From contig CAMWWJ010000147.1 of assembly GCA_947177925.1 (NCBI GenBank), positions 1-8,165 of the forward strand: a stretch of DNA of 8,165 nucleotides, written 5' to 3'. A model generated the notes under the pieces. That model ran no database searches, was not told where the DNA came from, and saw only the letters and a program-made list of their open reading frames with translations. The DNA comes from an uncultured Lachnospiraceae bacterium. Lineage in GTDB: Bacteria > Bacillota > Clostridia > Lachnospirales > Lachnospiraceae. The position numbers and the translations under genes are program-made. The first letter of the stretch is position 1, and every line of letters starts with the position of its first letter. Of the stretch, positions 6,525 to 8,165 are shown piece by piece.

Positions 6525-7853
6525 ATGGCACATGTAATATCGGACTTATCTAAATATGTAATGGCGATTGTAATGGCGATTTATACCTATGAGTGCTTTG
6601 CTGTTTTTCGCTATAACAATGAAGAGGACAGAAACGGCATTTATACAAGGCAGATCATCTGTATGTTTTTAGTGCATTTTATGGGATTTGCCGCAATCTG
6701 TCTGGAAACAAGCGACATTACTTATATTATTTTTTATGGGTTTCAGCAGATTACCTTATTTGCTACCATTGCATTATTCAGAGTGCTGTACAAAGAAGCA
6801 AATCGTCTGATCATCAACAATATGTGCATGCTGCTGGCAACCAGCTTTGTGATGCTTACAAGATTGTCCTATGAAAAGTCCGTGAAACAGTTTAAGATAG
6901 TGGCAGTTTCTCTTGTGATTGGACTGCTCATTCCCTTTTTCTTAAAAAAGTTCAAGTTCTTAAAGCAGCTTACATGGATTTACGGGCTTGTGGGAGCGGG
7001 AGCGCTTTTGATCGTTATGGTCCTGGGAGCAGTTACGAACGGTTCCAAGATTTCCTATTCGCTGTTTGGGTATACATTTCAGCCTTCTGAATTCGTAAAA
7101 ATCATTTTCGTGTTTTTTATTGCGGGACTGTTGACTGCCTCAAAAGATATTATGCAGATTTTAGTTTCATCGGGTGCGGCAGGAATCCATGTGATCATTC
7201 TGGTTATATCCAAGGATTTGGGAAGTGCCTTGATTTTCTTTGTGGTATATGTGGTTATGGTTTTCATTGCCACAAAAAATTATCTGTATCTGCTGCTTGG
7301 AATCGGAGGCGGGTCGGCTGCCGCTTTTATAGCCTATCAGTTATTTGGACATGTAAGGAACCGGGTGCTTGGATGGCAGGAGCCTTTCCAGTATATAGAT
7401 ACCCTGGGCTATCAGATTTCGCAGTCGCTTTTTGCAATCGGAACCGGCGGCTGGTTTGGAATGGGGATTTATCAGGGAGATCCGACTTCCATCCCTTATG
7501 TGGAGGCTGATTTTATTTTTTCCGCCATTGCGGAAGAAATGGGGGTCATCTTTGCTTTATGCCTGATTTTAGTATGCATTAGCTGCTTTTTGATGTTCAT
7601 GAATATTTCTATGAAGATTAGAGACGAGTTTTATCGTTATATAGCGGTGGGATTGAGCATTACTTATATTTTTCAAGTGTTTTTAACCATTGGCGGCGGC
7701 ACAAGATTTATCCCTTTGACCGGAGTGACGCTTCCGCTTGTAAGCTATGGAGGAAGCAGTGTTCTGACTACAATTGTTATGTTTTCCATTATTCAGGGAC
7801 TGTACACCATACGTTCCAAAGAAGGAGGGAAAGATGGGAAAAAGGAAGAATAA
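6525..7853 (+). CDS. SEDS-family peptidoglycan glycosyltransferase (FtsW/RodA/SpoVE)
   Basis: SEDS proteins are integral membrane enzymes that polymerise lipid II into glycan strands, working with a class B PBP. The 442-residue product is very hydrophobic. I estimate about a dozen membrane segments, with roughly five in the first 140 residues. Conserved blocks are QPSEF (186-190), KDLGSAL (230-236), SLFAIGTGGWFGMG (301-314), EADFIFSAIAEE (327-338) and LTGVTLPLVSYGGSS (398-412). Asp329 in the DFIF block corresponds to the essential extracellular-loop aspartate of RodA. The tail is charged (Lys/Glu/Gly). The ATG at 6525 has AGGTGG at 6515-6520, overlapping the stop of the U32 gene. Its 3' end overlaps the PBP gene by 20 bp. 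The layout and the ADFIF sequence resemble the actinobacterial RodA-PbpA pair more than classical FtsW, but whether it serves elongation, division or sporulation cannot be decided here. Confidence 0.93.
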   Translation: MAHVISDLSKYVMAIVMAIYTYECFAVFRYNNEEDRNGIYTRQIICMFLVHFMGFAAICLETSDITYIIFYGFQQITLFATIALFRVLYKEANRLIINNMCMLLATSFVMLTRLSYEKSVKQFKIVAVSLVIGLLIPFFLKKFKFLKQLTWIYGLVGAGALLIVMVLGAVTNGSKISYSLFGYTFQPSEFVKIIFVFFIAGLLTASKDIMQILVSSGAAGIHVIILVISKDLGSALIFFVVYVVMVFIATKNYLYLLLGIGGGSAAAFIAYQLFGHVRNRVLGWQEPFQYIDTLGYQISQSLFAIGTGGWFGMGIYQGDPTSIPYVEADFIFSAIAEEMGVIFALCLILVCISCFLMFMNISMKIRDEFYRYIAVGLSITYIFQVFLTIGGGTRFIPLTGVTLPLVSYGGSSVLTTIVMFSIIQGLYTIRSKEGGKDGKKEE

Positions 7854-8165
7854 TCAGGAGTTGAATGAAGCAGAGGCATCTGTCAGAAAAAAGAAAAGAA
7901 GACGGAACAGAGAAACTATGTTCGTAACATATTTCTTTGTATTTCTTATGCTTGCCATGATGGGAAATATTGTTTATTTTGTGGTGGCAGACAGTGAAAC
8001 GACTATTAACAACTCCTATAATCCAAGACAGGAGCTACTGGCAAGTAAGAATATCAGAGGAAAGATTCTGGATAGAAACGGTGAGGTTCTGGCTCAGACT
8101 CTGGTAGGAAATGGCGGAAATGAAACAAGAGATTATCCCTATGGCAATTTGTTCGCCCATATCGT
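7834..8165 (+). CDS. Class B penicillin-binding protein, N-terminal part
   Basis: The gene runs off the window after 110 codons. The visible product has a short cytoplasmic tail rich in Lys and Arg (residues 1-28), one membrane-spanning helix (about 29-52), and then an extracellular segment with RGKILDRNGEVLAQT (75-89). That segment is the hallmark at the start of the PBP dimerisation/pedestal domain in class B transpeptidases. RDYPYGNLFAHI (99-110) follows, as in PbpA-like proteins. The catalytic SxxK, SxN and KTG motifs would lie beyond the window. The ATG at 7834 has a full AAGGAGG ribosome binding site at 7822-7828 and lies inside the end of the SEDS gene, in a different frame. This gives translational coupling between polymerase and transpeptidase. 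It is the likely cognate partner of the SEDS protein. Confidence 0.9.
   Translation, partial: MGKRKNNQELNEAEASVRKKKRRRNRETMFVTYFFVFLMLAMMGNIVYFVVADSETTINNSYNPRQELLASKNIRGKILDRNGEVLAQTLVGNGGNETRDYPYGNLFAHI

Overview
The window is AT-rich DNA from a low-GC Gram-positive anaerobe, most likely a clostridium of the Lachnospiraceae type. The evidence is the strong AAGGAGG-type ribosome binding sites, compact same-strand operons, extended -10 promoters, and the gene order ruvA-ruvB-zapA-U32-SEDS-PBP. The species cannot be named from sequence alone. Every gene supported here is on the + strand.

Positions 1-176 hold no intact gene. They contain a possible decayed coding tail (about 12-101) and an 11-bp A-rich tandem repeat, followed by leuD (177-662), the small subunit of isopropylmalate isomerase. 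Its usual partner leuC is not directly upstream. A near-perfect intrinsic terminator (692-738) closes leuD. Its 3' arm runs straight into the reading frame of a methyl-accepting chemotaxis protein that lacks its sensory N-terminus and any ribosome binding site (727-1881). I read this as a 5'-truncated MCP gene. A second strong terminator (1902-1936) follows.

From 1937 the DNA changes to DNA repair. An extended -10 promoter (1995-2023), with a LexA/DinR-like SOS operator in its spacer (1997-2010), drives ruvA (2064-2690) and ruvB (2727-3728), the Holliday-junction branch-migration motor.

A new extended -10 promoter (3763-3790) begins a cell-division and envelope operon: zapA (3859-4203, FtsZ-ring stabiliser), a U32-family protein (4249-6516, probably an iron-sulfur RNA hydroxylase rather than a protease), a SEDS-family peptidoglycan glycosyltransferase (6525-7853), and the start of a class B penicillin-binding protein (7834 to the window edge). 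The SEDS and PBP genes overlap by 20 bp, as expected for a polymerase and its cognate transpeptidase. A weak hairpin terminator between zapA and the U32 gene may lower expression of the downstream genes.

The gene families are all known and I see no wholly new system. The points most worth a second look are the SOS box overlapping the ruvAB promoter, the MCP remnant fused to the leuD terminator, and a second four-cysteine cluster in the C-terminal half of the U32 protein.
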